Assembly: GCA_938045805.1 (NCBI GenBank)
Contig: CALIBL010000010.1
Span: forward strand, 1 to 64,000
Origin: an uncultured Rubripirellula sp.
GTDB lineage: Bacteria; Planctomycetota; Planctomycetia; Pirellulales; Pirellulaceae
Length of the DNA: 64,000 nt
Direction: 5' to 3'
Position 1 is the first letter of the stretch; each line of letters begins with the position of its first letter. Positions 9,234-18,211 of the stretch are shown in pieces. The translations under genes were made by a program, and so were the position numbers. The notes beneath the pieces are model-generated. The model ran no database searches and was not told the origin of the DNA. It worked only from the letters and a program-made list of their open reading frames with translations.

Positions 9234-10082
9234 CTATTTGGTGAAAAGCAAGATTGAAAGATCATCTGGCTTACCGAGTGATTCAGTCTGGCTCGAAGTT
9301 GCGTCATTCGACAACGCGTTTTCGTCGCCCGTCATACGATGGTGCACCTTGCTGGCGAGCTGGGTGACTCGGGCGACGGGGGTGCCGCTTCGGCTCCACT
9401 GAATCACTTCGTCGAGGTGTAAGTTATCAAATAACCCATCGCTTCCAACGATCACCGTATCTCGCGGACTCAATGGTTGACTCGGCCCGATCTCAATGTG
9501 CATCTCCCTAGAACCAACTAGATTGGAAACAAGATGCCTTTCGTCGTGGTGCATCGCATCGGTTTCGTCTAGCAAGCCGGACTCGATGGCATAACCGACG
9601 GGCGAATGCGGTGTTGACTTCCATTTCACAACACCCCGCTGGCCCATGATCACGGTCATGGAGTCACCCACTTGGTAGGCGCGAGCGACCGAGTCATTGA
9701 TTTCCACAACTGACAACGTGGTAGCCGCACCCACTCCGAGGTCGAGAATTTCCCGATTCGCTTGTTCAATCCCGTCCAAAATGGCGGAGCGCAGGTCTCG
9801 ATCCGGTTCTGACGCACACAGACGGTCAGCGAGAGCCTGAACCGCAATGGCTGAAGCTTTGTAGCCCAAGGGACCTCCGCCGACACCATCAGCCACCGCG
9901 AGGACGATAGCCCCTGACACTGTACGAATGATCGCAGCACTATCGTCGTTCGGCTCAAACTTACCCGGGCAGCGACGACAAAACGAAACCACTCGCCCTT
10001 CCGGAAACGAAGACTGCTGCGGCGCAGTCATGTCTGACTCAAGAAAAAATTCCTTCGTCATTTCGGTGGTGTGAGTGAACAT
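9234..10082 (-). CDS. PP2C-family protein serine/threonine phosphatase
   Basis: The 282-residue protein has the PPM/PP2C motifs in order: an acidic NDDSAA near residue 45, VADGVGGG at 63-70, a GD motif at 139-140 and GSDGLFDN at 213-220. The conserved Asp residues bind the two catalytic metal ions. It dephosphorylates Ser/Thr residues in the cytoplasm. The Cys-containing CRRC near residue 35 is unusual. The gene sits 150 bases downstream of a Ser/Thr kinase gene on the same strand, the familiar kinase/phosphatase pairing, so the two probably oppose each other. It converges on the TIM-barrel gene with 25 bases between stops. Confidence 0.9.
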   Translation of the reverse strand: MFTHTTEMTKEFFLESDMTAPQQSSFPEGRVVSFCRRCPGKFEPNDDSAAIIRTVSGAIVLAVADGVGGGPLGYKASAIAVQALADRLCASEPDRDLRSAILDGIEQANREILDLGVGAATTLSVVEINDSVARAYQVGDSMTVIMGQRGVVKWKSTPHSPVGYAIESGLLDETDAMHHDERHLVSNLVGSREMHIEIGPSQPLSPRDTVIVGSDGLFDNLHLDEVIQWSRSGTPVARVTQLASKVHHRMTGDENALSNDATSSQTESLGKPDDLSILLFTK

Positions 10083-10232
10083 GATCTTCAGGCAGAGGTT
10101 GCAACAATAAAGGGCTTGGTCGAATCGGATCTGGATCAGATCCAGTCTGAAATGAATCTTGCGAAGTGGTAGGTTTGGCGGACAAGTTGTGAGGAGCCCA
10201 ATTCACCGGCACCAATTGCCCGATGCAATAGT

Positions 10233-11054
10233 TTAGCTATCACCTCGCTGCTTTCTGTAATGCCTAATTGCCCGCAAGTGGTTTTTATTCCATACCCGAA
10301 GCAACTGGTTCGCATCGCGGAACCTTTGATGGGGTTCGATGGAAAGGGATTTGCGGATCATAGCGATTACATCAGGATGAAGCCGTTTCTTCAGTGATGC
10401 CGCACCAGGAAATGGCCAGCGAAATGGATACTCTGGCCAGTGGCTAGAAAACATGCGATAGGTAAGTAAACCAAGCGAAAAGACGTCCGAACGAGCCGAT
10501 GGCTTACCCATCGCCTGTTCCGGTGACATGTAGCCAACCGTGCCGGTGCCAGACCCGCTGATGGTTGCTTGGGCGACCTTGGCGATTCCAAAATCAGCAA
10601 GGCGAACGTGCGATGTGCCGAACATCAAAATATTCTCGGGCTTAATATCGCAGTGAATGACTTTATGCTCGTGAGCGTGGGCGACTGCCTCGTACAACTG
10701 CTGCGTGATCGAGCAAGCGGTATCAAAAGCCATCCGCTTTTTCAATCGATCGTCGAGAGTTTTTTCCGCAAGCGGTGAGACGATCACAAAATAATCATCA
10801 ATGAAGGTTGCATCCCGAATGGGTTGAATATTGGGGTGATCCAGCTTCATCATCATCCGAGCTTCGCGCCGAAACTCTTCGAGCATGTCATTGGACACGT
10901 GATCGAGAGACGGAATCTTGAGAGCGACCTTGATCCCCAAAAGAGTGTCCGTTGCAGCGTAAACGGTGGCAAAGCCGCCAACGCCAATGCGGCGATCCAG
11001 CCGAAACTTGCCCAGTCGACTGCCAACACGCAATGATTGTTTACCCGAAGCCAT
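10233..11054 (-). CDS. Serine/threonine protein kinase (PknB/Hanks type, single domain)
   Basis: From the ATG at 11054 (273 residues) the protein is almost entirely one kinase domain: Gly-rich loop IGVGGFATVY at 23-32, ATP-binding Lys46 in VALKI, catalytic loop HCDIKPEN at 134-141, DFG at 154-156 and GTVGYMSPEQ in the activation/P+1 region. The frame is also open from a TTG 48 bases upstream, which adds nothing domain-like. The Arg before the catalytic Asp is replaced by Cys, making this a non-RD kinase. No membrane helix or sensor domain follows, so it is soluble. The PP2C gene immediately downstream is its probable partner. Confidence 0.92.
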   Translation of the reverse strand: MASGKQSLRVGSRLGKFRLDRRIGVGGFATVYAATDTLLGIKVALKIPSLDHVSNDMLEEFRREARMMMKLDHPNIQPIRDATFIDDYFVIVSPLAEKTLDDRLKKRMAFDTACSITQQLYEAVAHAHEHKVIHCDIKPENILMFGTSHVRLADFGIAKVAQATISGSGTGTVGYMSPEQAMGKPSARSDVFSLGLLTYRMFSSHWPEYPFRWPFPGAASLKKRLHPDVIAMIRKSLSIEPHQRFRDANQLLRVWNKNHLRAIRHYRKQRGDS

Positions 11055-11203
11055 CAACCCTACTCCAAGCCAACCGGTGTCACCAACACGATCATTGATC
11101 AATGCACACGGTCGGGATCAAACACTGCACCAAGCGAACTGCGTTCAGAAATGTGCAATCGATGGAAAACTTTATCTACGGCTTACGTGCCGCTCAATGC
11201 ATC

Positions 11204-12031
11204 TTAGCCGTTTCTTGCGGTAAGTCGAGTTCCTCGCTTTGGCAATCGATTTGCCATGCTCCACGATAGGTCGACGTAATCCTTGCAAAGCCGCAATAGG
11301 TGCACTGCGAGCAAAAGGGCACCTATAGACACAAAAGCACCCAGAGTCTCCAGAACGTTGACCTTGAAACCAAATGCATCAGTTGCCACCAAGCTGAACA
11401 CGCCGAAACCGATCAAACCCAACAGCCCAAACGCAATTGAACGAAGTCGCTTATTGAGTAAACCGCCCTGATCAGCCAAGTCGACCATCCCCACAAAAAC
11501 CGCTAACTTCTGGATCCCAGAAATGTAAGACATGAGAGCCATGTGCAGGACCAAGTAACCACAGAGGTCATAGAGTACCCTCATCGAAAACACTTCAGGA
11601 GGTTCTGGATAGGGACCAAAAACCAGAGTAGGCCAATCTGTCAGTTCAGCAATCCCCTCCGAGATCCAGTAAATCGAGAACCCCAGCAATGCCAACAGAC
11701 TATTGCTTCGAATCATCGCATCTTTAGGTGCACTCAGACACAATGCTTTACCGAGACCGGCGACCAACGCACCAACGTAGATCAACACCGTCGTGATCAA
11801 TACCGCCATCTCGACGAATTCGAGGTTTGAATCATCCAGAAAAGCGTTTCTAAACCCGAACAGAAATAGAAAAATCACGATGATGGTGCTCCAAGTAATG
11901 AAAGCACCAAGAAGGACAAGCAGGTAGCCCCTGCGCATGTTTCGGTAAGAGTCGACCCCTTGATCCCCACCGACGAACGCGTCTTCTATGGGAGCCGCGC
12001 TAGGGTCATACGGATTATCGTTGCTTACCAT
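11204..12031 (-). CDS. Polytopic membrane protein with N-terminal NPYDPS motif
   Basis: I do not recognise a functional family. The protein has 275 residues. A short polar N-terminus contains NPYDPS at residues 6-11, followed by about six to seven hydrophobic helices between residues 32 and 245 and a basic C-terminal tail. It shares the NPYxPS motif and overall plan with the next upstream gene on the same strand (12064-12849); the spacing of 32 bases suggests co-transcription, and the two are probably diverged paralogues. It starts at ATG. I can only call it an inner-membrane protein. Confidence 0.7.
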   Translation of the reverse strand: MVSNDNPYDPSAAPIEDAFVGGDQGVDSYRNMRRGYLLVLLGAFITWSTIIVIFLFLFGFRNAFLDDSNLEFVEMAVLITTVLIYVGALVAGLGKALCLSAPKDAMIRSNSLLALLGFSIYWISEGIAELTDWPTLVFGPYPEPPEVFSMRVLYDLCGYLVLHMALMSYISGIQKLAVFVGMVDLADQGGLLNKRLRSIAFGLLGLIGFGVFSLVATDAFGFKVNVLETLGAFVSIGALLLAVHLLRLCKDYVDLSWSMANRLPKRGTRLTARNG

Positions 12032-12063
12032 CGCTGCTCTGGTCGCCTAATCCAGGGAGGCTC

Positions 12064-12849
12064 TCAAACTCGCAGGCTGTCGGCAACTCGTTTGATGTAG
12101 TTGCAATATTTCACGAAAGCCACAACCAGCGTCACAAACACGATTAGGACGAGAGCAAACACAGGAAACGCCCCTAAGGCACCCATCGACAAACTAAAAA
12201 ACACAACTGGAAAGGGAATGACGACTGTTAAAACAGCAACCGTAATCACGAGCCGAATCAGGCTCGATGCTTGATTGACTAGATCCAGCTTCCCAAGATG
12301 CTCGGTCAGCCGTCTTAAGTACACAAGGAACAAAACATAGCTAGCCACCGTTAAGGCGTACTTCACCACCGCTAAAGTAAACGTCGCAACCGCGGCAAAT
12401 TCGGGAGCCAGCAGAAGTCCCAACAAGATATCCTCGAGCAGATTGATCAGGAACTGAATAAGCGAAGCGAAAATCGAAAGCAGTAGCGGTGTGTTCCCAC
12501 CATGCAACTTTCCGCCGAAGAGACAGACCACCTTACCCAAAAAAGCAACGCCGGCTCCGATCAGTACCAAGGCTAGAGGAATCAACAAACCGAACGATAA
12601 AAAGCCGGCAATTCCACTGGAGGAACTTCCGGCTGTGAGAGTGCCGAACATTCCAATCCCGACGATGACCGTGAGAATCAATCCGGCGATGAAGGCAACA
12701 ATCCCGTAGTAAATCATGAGGAGCCCAGTACGCGTCGGCCCCGATGCATCCACTTGACCTCGAGATCTACTTGGGAGCGAGTTCGACTCATCTCCTACGA
12801 TAGACGGCTCATAGGGATTATCAGGAACCGGTAATTGATCATCATTCAC
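12064..12849 (-). CDS. Polytopic membrane protein with N-terminal NPYEPS motif
   Basis: From the GTG at 12849 the protein has 261 residues. A 45-residue polar N-terminus carries NPYEPS, followed by about six hydrophobic segments. The frame extends upstream to another GTG at 12903, but the added stretch (with WCYHFWAE) has no domain-like character, and the shorter start puts NPYEPS near the N-terminus as in the neighbouring paralogue. It is probably co-transcribed with 11204-12031. Function is unknown; the layout suits an integral membrane protein with a cytoplasmic N-terminal tag. Confidence 0.65.
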   Translation of the reverse strand: MNDDQLPVPDNPYEPSIVGDESNSLPSRSRGQVDASGPTRTGLLMIYYGIVAFIAGLILTVIVGIGMFGTLTAGSSSSGIAGFLSFGLLIPLALVLIGAGVAFLGKVVCLFGGKLHGGNTPLLLSIFASLIQFLINLLEDILLGLLLAPEFAAVATFTLAVVKYALTVASYVLFLVYLRRLTEHLGKLDLVNQASSLIRLVITVAVLTVVIPFPVVFFSLSMGALGAFPVFALVLIVFVTLVVAFVKYCNYIKRVADSLRV

Positions 12850-12912
12850 GATTTGCTCTGCCCAAAAGTGGTAACACCATTGCCTCGACGCCGACCTCGA
12901 CACCCAGCGATA

Positions 12913-13185
12913 TCATCCGCCAGAGATGGCCTGCATCACAAAGACATCAGCTTCATCAGCAACCTGAGCATCCAAAGCCTCCGCCTGCACTGCCATCTCA
13001 CCATCGATAAACACCGAAAGATGTCCCCGCAGCTGACCATCATCATCCAGTAAATAGTCTGCTAAATTGGGATATTGCTCGAACCAATGGTTCAGCCCCT
13101 CTCGGAGACTCCCCGGCTGCAATTCGCCACTCGCCGGACAATCCACATGAGAAGCAAGCTGCAATGAGAATTCGATTTTCGCCAT
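12913..13185 (-). CDS. MoaD/ThiS-like beta-grasp sulfur-carrier protein
   Basis: From the ATG at 13185 the protein has 90 residues and ends in SGG, the diglycine tail that is adenylated and thiocarboxylated in MoaD, ThiS and relatives. It has the beta-grasp pattern of the family: SLREGLNHWFEQYP for the helix, HLSVFIDGE in the middle, and DADEADVFVMQAISGG-like strand spacing at the end. No moaE, thiG, thiF or other partner is nearby, so molybdopterin, thiamine or another sulfur pathway cannot be chosen. The longer frame back to 13284 lacks similarity to the family and was not used. Confidence 0.75.
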   Translation of the reverse strand: MAKIEFSLQLASHVDCPASGELQPGSLREGLNHWFEQYPNLADYLLDDDGQLRGHLSVFIDGEMAVQAEALDAQVADEADVFVMQAISGG

Positions 13186-13312
13186 CTGTTGTCTTTGCTG
13201 AAAAGAGTTGATCTGCCGAGTCTCAAAAGTGGGGTTGAATGAAACACGGTGACTGTCGCAGCGTATCAAGTGATCGCAAGGCAAACGTTAACCCACGAAA
13301 ACATGCTCAGGT

Positions 13313-14581
13313 TCAGGCGTATCGGCTAGGCGATATCCGATCCAAGCCATCGATACCACTGGCTCGCTGCTCGATTGCATCCGCGATCAGTTTACCTGTA
13401 ATCATCGACAAGCTAATCCCCATCATACCGTGCCCAGTGGCAATCAGCAGGTTTTCGTGTTTTTGACTTCGCCCTACGTATGGTAGGCCGTCTGGGGAAC
13501 AAGGACGCAACCCAACCCACGGGTTGCAACCAACAAAATCACTTTCCTCAAAGTCGGGAAAGTAATCAGGAATGGAACGAACAATTCCGCGCAGACGCGA
13601 TGTGCTAATCGATTCGTCATGACCCACAATTTCCATCGTCCCACCGAACCGCAGGGTTGAACCCATGGGTGTCACCGCGACCCTGGCCTCCTTAAGGATC
13701 GAGCAAACGTTGGGCAATTGCCTAGGTTGATCGAGAGTCAAGCTGTAACCCTTGCCGGCTTGCAGCGGTAGATTCATCCCCAGTTGGCCCGCCATCAAGT
13801 TGGACCACGCACCGCCGCAAATCACAAACTCATCACCAGCAATGTCACCCTGACTGGTGGCAACGGCGTTGACTCGCGACAGCGCCCGACCACGCTCGGA
13901 TCGAAACTGATCGCATGAGGTCTCCCAACAAAAATTTACACCCTGTTGCTCAAGGTGCTTTTCTAATGAGCTCATCATTCGGTTCGGCGAAAGATGACAA
14001 TCAAGCGGAAAATGGACGCCTCCCAAAACCCCCATTCGAATTCCCGGATCCAGATCTGCCAGCTCTCCAGGATTCATGACCGTCGCGGGTACACCGAGTT
14101 CGTTCGCGAGCTCCGCAACTTCAACCTCTTCTTCTAAACCTTCATGGGTGGCGCAAAGCATCACCAAGCCACGCTTGACCAACTCGAACCCGTCTGGGAT
14201 CTCGTGCTCCAATTCGAGAAACGCCTGCCTGCCTGCTAAGTTCAGATCACGCAATAGGGGCGAGTTTAGATCAACTTGCTTCTGCGTACTGGCCTGACGA
14301 AACTTCCATAGCCAACTGATTAGATCAAATGACAAGCGAGGCCGAATTGCAAACGGTGACTCTCGGCTCCACATCCATTTCAGACCAAGTCGAATCATGC
14401 CCGGTGCCGCGAGTGGAATAAAATGACTGGGCACCAACATTCCAGCGTTTCCGAAGGAGCAGCCGTCTCGCAGTTGCTTGCGACGATCAATCACCGTCAC
14501 GTCATGACCATCCTTCACGCACCCCCAAGCGGTCGCCAATCCGATCACTCCTCCGCCAAGAATGACGATTTTCTTTGCCAT
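13313..14581 (-). CDS. FAD-dependent D-amino acid dehydrogenase, probable D-hydroxyproline dehydrogenase
   Basis: This 422-residue DadA-like flavoprotein begins with an FAD-binding motif (VILGGGVIGLATAWG) and has the DAO fold signatures GNAGMLVPSHF, GYSLTLD and, near the C-terminus, PYVGRSQKHENLLIATGHGMMGISLS. The family oxidises D-amino or imino acids at the membrane or in the cytoplasm. Its position 31 bases after a 4-hydroxyproline epimerase and in line with a DapA-family gene points to oxidation of cis-4-hydroxy-D-proline to pyrroline-4-hydroxy-2-carboxylate. It resembles single-subunit DadA-type enzymes rather than the multi-subunit oxidase. The reaction is inferred from context. Confidence 0.85.
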   Translation of the reverse strand: MAKKIVILGGGVIGLATAWGCVKDGHDVTVIDRRKQLRDGCSFGNAGMLVPSHFIPLAAPGMIRLGLKWMWSRESPFAIRPRLSFDLISWLWKFRQASTQKQVDLNSPLLRDLNLAGRQAFLELEHEIPDGFELVKRGLVMLCATHEGLEEEVEVAELANELGVPATVMNPGELADLDPGIRMGVLGGVHFPLDCHLSPNRMMSSLEKHLEQQGVNFCWETSCDQFRSERGRALSRVNAVATSQGDIAGDEFVICGGAWSNLMAGQLGMNLPLQAGKGYSLTLDQPRQLPNVCSILKEARVAVTPMGSTLRFGGTMEIVGHDESISTSRLRGIVRSIPDYFPDFEESDFVGCNPWVGLRPCSPDGLPYVGRSQKHENLLIATGHGMMGISLSMITGKLIADAIEQRASGIDGLDRISPSRYA

Positions 14582-14612
14582 CGCTTGCTTAGCTCTTCAA
14601 CAGAAACAAAGG

Positions 14613-15563
14613 TCAGTCAGATGATTCGTCCAAGCCGATCCCATGACGAAAAGGATCATCATCCTGCAGAAGTAAGTGTCCCTCAATGGTGACGAAAGCT
14701 CTACCGGTAATCGTCGGGATGATTCTACCACCGGGTTCGTCCGCCCAATGGTAGTGGCCCGTGAAAGAAGTACCGAGAATCCCTTCCTGAATCCAATTCT
14801 CACCTGGCTCCAACAAACCATCAGCGGCAAGACATGCCAACTTCGCACTCGTTCCCGTTCCACATGGTGAACGGTCATATTCCAGACCGGGGCAGAGAAC
14901 AAAATTGCGGGAATGATTCTCTGGTGAAATTGGATCGTCAAACAACTCGATGTGATCCACTTCCGGATACCCGTTTTCGTTGACCGTCTTTCGGATAGCG
15001 GTCGTCATCTTCAGCCACTCACTGATCGAATCGATTCGCAAACGAGGCTTTGGCGTTCGAGTTAGAAAAAACCAATTACCACCCCACGCAACATCTCCGA
15101 CCACCTGCCCAACACCGGGTGCATCAAAAACGACTTCGGTGGCCTTCCGATAACTTGGGACGTTATCGAAGCTAATCTTTCCGTCAGGATGAATCCTCGC
15201 CTCAACCACCCCGACCGGCGTTTCAACTCGACAACGATCAGATTCGATCTCCCCCAGATATCGCAATGTTTCTACAAAGCCAATCAGTCCGTGACCACAC
15301 ATTCCAAGGTAGCCAACGTTGTTGAAAAAAATCACTGCAGCGTCACAGGACGTATCGGAAGGTTCACACCTCACCGCACCAATTAATACTTCAGCCCCAC
15401 GAGGCTCCGTCACCATTGCGAGACGCATAGAATCGTGCTGGGATCGAAACCGTTCCAAACGCTCCTGGATCGTCCCAGACCCCAAATCGGGGCCACCACT
15501 GAGAATCACTCGAGTGGGTTCGCCCGCCGTGTGCGAATCCACAAATGCAATTCGTTGCGTCAT
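14613..15563 (-). CDS. 4-hydroxyproline epimerase (proline racemase superfamily)
   Basis: The enzyme interconverts trans-4-hydroxy-L-proline and cis-4-hydroxy-D-proline. Both catalytic cysteines of the proline racemase superfamily are present: Cys89 in MCGHG and Cys234 in SPCGTGTSA. Two Cys residues argue for a racemase/epimerase rather than the Thr-containing trans-3-hydroxyproline dehydratase. DSHTAGEPTRV at the N-terminus is the family start. The length of 316 residues is normal. It lies between a DapA-family gene and a D-amino acid dehydrogenase on the same strand, the usual hydroxyproline cluster arrangement, which favours epimerase over proline racemase. Confidence 0.92.
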   Translation of the reverse strand: MTQRIAFVDSHTAGEPTRVILSGGPDLGSGTIQERLERFRSQHDSMRLAMVTEPRGAEVLIGAVRCEPSDTSCDAAVIFFNNVGYLGMCGHGLIGFVETLRYLGEIESDRCRVETPVGVVEARIHPDGKISFDNVPSYRKATEVVFDAPGVGQVVGDVAWGGNWFFLTRTPKPRLRIDSISEWLKMTTAIRKTVNENGYPEVDHIELFDDPISPENHSRNFVLCPGLEYDRSPCGTGTSAKLACLAADGLLEPGENWIQEGILGTSFTGHYHWADEPGGRIIPTITGRAFVTIEGHLLLQDDDPFRHGIGLDESSD

Positions 15564-15650
15564 TGTTTTTGAACCTTCTACCCCGCTGACCAGACTTCAA
15601 AGCAATCTTCAAAGTATCTCAATCAATCTTCAATCAACTTGAGTCCGTAA

Positions 15651-16604
15651 TCACTCACCAGCGAGGTACTCTTTACCTTCCCAAGAAGCCCACCAATTCA
15701 GGAACAAATTCAACTGTTGTTCCGCGAACTGACGCTGACTATCACTCAAACAATCCGTCGAGATAAAATGGTGTCGATAGTGATCATCCCCAAGCAGCAC
15801 CAAGAGATACTTGTAGAACAGCACAAGATCGGGACCCTCGTCGTAGGTCGAAAGCACAATCAACGCCTCGTCCAACTCTTGAGCAAAACGTCTCGCTTGG
15901 GCGTCACCTTGGGTGGCAGCATGGCACAATGAGATCAGTTTCAACACCTGCTCGGGCAGACAGTTACCGATGCCGGTGATCGCCCCGACCGCGCCGCAGT
16001 GCAAAAAGCCGTGGTAGACCTGCGTGTCCACGCCCGCCATCAAGATCAGGTCATCACTTTGGTGCGTAATGTGCTCGGCAGCATAACTCAATGACTTCGC
16101 GCCACCGAATTCTTTGAAGCCTACAAGATTGGCATGTTCCTGCCGAAGCTGAAAAAAAAGATCAGCTTTGGTTTCAAAACCGTAGTAGGGGCTGTTGTAG
16201 ATGACCGCCGGCAGATCGGGGGCCGCGGAGAGAATCGCAGAAAAGTGATCATACTGTGCAGCGGGCGAGGTCCCACGCGAGAGAACGCGTGGAATCACCA
16301 TCAAGCCATCCGCACCAACTGACTGAGCGTGGGCAGCATGATCACAAGCAATTCGAGTGTTCTGAGCGCCTGTCCCAACAACCACTCTCACTCCCGCTGA
16401 AACCAATCTCGAAACCCCCTCCTGACGCTGAGAATCGGTTAACAGCGGCCAATCACCCATCGAGCCACAGTAAACCACACCGGTCATCCCCAACCCCTGC
16501 AGCTCCAAACCCTTGGCGACCAAGGCATCGAAGTTGGGATTTCTGTTCTCATCACAGGGTGTCATCAACGCAGGGATACATCCGCGAAAAACATCTGATT
16601 TCAT
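15651..16604 (-). CDS. DapA-family lyase/deaminase, probable pyrroline-4-hydroxy-2-carboxylate deaminase
   Basis: From the ATG at 16604 (317 residues) the protein is a class I aldolase-like TIM barrel of the dihydrodipicolinate synthase family. The catalytic pair is visible: Tyr136 in IYNSP and Schiff-base Lys164 in VGFKEFGG. GSMGDWPLL replaces the GTTGE loop of true DapA, arguing against dihydrodipicolinate synthase. In hydroxyproline clusters this family deaminates pyrroline-4-hydroxy-2-carboxylate to 2-oxoglutarate semialdehyde; that assignment rests on the adjacent epimerase and dehydrogenase. The 37-residue upstream extension of the frame is not family-like. It is the first gene of the likely operon. 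Confidence 0.82.
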   Translation of the reverse strand: MKSDVFRGCIPALMTPCDENRNPNFDALVAKGLELQGLGMTGVVYCGSMGDWPLLTDSQRQEGVSRLVSAGVRVVVGTGAQNTRIACDHAAHAQSVGADGLMVIPRVLSRGTSPAAQYDHFSAILSAAPDLPAVIYNSPYYGFETKADLFFQLRQEHANLVGFKEFGGAKSLSYAAEHITHQSDDLILMAGVDTQVYHGFLHCGAVGAITGIGNCLPEQVLKLISLCHAATQGDAQARRFAQELDEALIVLSTYDEGPDLVLFYKYLLVLLGDDHYRHHFISTDCLSDSQRQFAEQQLNLFLNWWASWEGKEYLAGE

Positions 16605-16840
16605 CACAAACGGCCCGATCTTTAGAGTTCTTCTTAACACGATCCATTGAACAAAGAATAACGCTATCCTAGACCGGCGAGAAGGACGCAAGCAAATGCA
16701 TCCGTCCCCCGCCATCAGTCCACCGGAAGCCTTGAATCTTCAGGCCCAAAGAAAATGAACCCGTCTCGACCTACCGATCGCTACGGGTACAAGCGAACGG
16801 AATACCCAACGATCGACCCACTCGCCAAAGTAACAGCATC

Positions 16841-18211
16841 ATGTTTTGGAGACGCCCGCCCCGACGTCCGCTGAGCGCACGCCAACGCGTCGATCTCGAA
16901 TTGCTCCTGCGAAGAACCGTTGAAACAATCGGGCATTCGATCGCTCACTCCGCACAATGGGTCACCGACATCGCACAACTTGAGATTGATCGTAGCAGCG
17001 ACCAGTCTATCGTTGAATCCGCCAACCTCGCTGTCATCGAACGACTGCCACGAGTTGATACATTGCCATTGGTAAAAATTGTCGCCACCGATGAAATTGA
17101 CGGGATGTCGGATTACATCATCGCTCAAGAAGCGTCTAACGATGCATCCCAAGCCGCTGCAGAAGCGACAATCGTGATCAACCAAGAATTGCTTAGCGAC
17201 CCATTGAGACTCGTGATGGAACTTGCAAACCAACACGCTCTTCACTTTTGGCATCAAGTCGAACCAAAACACCCGCTCGACACCACACCTCTTACCACCC
17301 ACCTCTTGCCGATCTGCTCTGGTTTCGGCTTCCTAGCAAGTGACGCCTCTCTGTATGATTCCCAGTGGTCGCTTGTTGGCTATAGCGGATGGACCCTTTC
17401 ACGATCAGGCTACTACAGCGCTCAAGAAATCGGCTACGCGATCGCGACTCTCGCGGGCGAACCGAACGCTTTACCTCGCAATTGGCTTGAACGACTTCGG
17501 GCTGACTCGAGCGAAACGGCGGCCACCGTACTCAGGCATCAAGAACAAAATCCTCATGCCGAAACTCTTTTCAATGCACGGCAAATCCCGAGCTCTCGCT
17601 GCGACGACCAACAGCTTCTGACATGGCTATCCGGGGACTCACCTGATTTTGCACTGGCGGCAATGGAGGCGTTGCTTCTGAAGGATCGACCGATCCGCAA
17701 CGCCGAAGCCGCAACGCTCGAGCTCAGCCACAGCAAAGACGCGAGCATCGTCCATACTTCCATCAAGTTACTTGCAAAGCTTGCTTCTCCCTCAAGTCTG
17801 GTCTCAGATCGAATCCATCATCTAATCAAACACCGAGATCTTGCGATTGCGATCGAGGCTATTCACTCAGCGGTGAAGCTCGATCTGCCTCTCGACACGC
17901 ACACCAAACGCATCTCGCGGATGATTCGACGACTCGAACGCTACGGCCAACTGCTTCTAAACTCACTCGCAGAAACAAAAGTAGCTCTACCTCCCATGGT
18001 TCCAGTTCTGTGTGAACAACTGGACCTTGCCGTCCGCGATGGAACCGAAAGTGAATGGTTGATTAGCCTTTTCAAATGCCTCGGGACCCACACAATCTCC
18101 CCAGAACAAGCCATTGATCAACATTGCAAACAGAAGGAAGAAGTCCTTCGTGCTCTCCAATCCGCCAAGGCACAAATCGCATCCGTCAGCACACGGCAGA
18201 CTTCAGCCTAG
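16841..18211 (+). CDS. HEAT-like repeat protein with a degenerate metallopeptidase-like segment
   Basis: This 456-residue protein of unknown function seems to have two parts. Residues ~100-210 read VMELANQHALHFWH, then PLTTHLLPICSGFGFLASDAS, then SRSGYYSAQEIGYAIATLAG. This order resembles uncharacterised zincin-like proteins in which HELAH-type helices are followed by a DLLTVFLGFGIFTANS-like segment, but the HExxH is not intact here. Residues ~265-450 are alternating short helices with regular spacing, consistent with HEAT-like repeats. No signal peptide is seen; the basic N-terminus (FWRRPPRRPL) suggests a cytoplasmic protein. The family link is from memory and should be treated as tentative. 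Confidence 0.7.
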   Translation: MFWRRPPRRPLSARQRVDLELLLRRTVETIGHSIAHSAQWVTDIAQLEIDRSSDQSIVESANLAVIERLPRVDTLPLVKIVATDEIDGMSDYIIAQEASNDASQAAAEATIVINQELLSDPLRLVMELANQHALHFWHQVEPKHPLDTTPLTTHLLPICSGFGFLASDASLYDSQWSLVGYSGWTLSRSGYYSAQEIGYAIATLAGEPNALPRNWLERLRADSSETAATVLRHQEQNPHAETLFNARQIPSSRCDDQQLLTWLSGDSPDFALAAMEALLLKDRPIRNAEAATLELSHSKDASIVHTSIKLLAKLASPSSLVSDRIHHLIKHRDLAIAIEAIHSAVKLDLPLDTHTKRISRMIRRLERYGQLLLNSLAETKVALPPMVPVLCEQLDLAVRDGTESEWLISLFKCLGTHTISPEQAIDQHCKQKEEVLRALQSAKAQIASVSTRQTSA

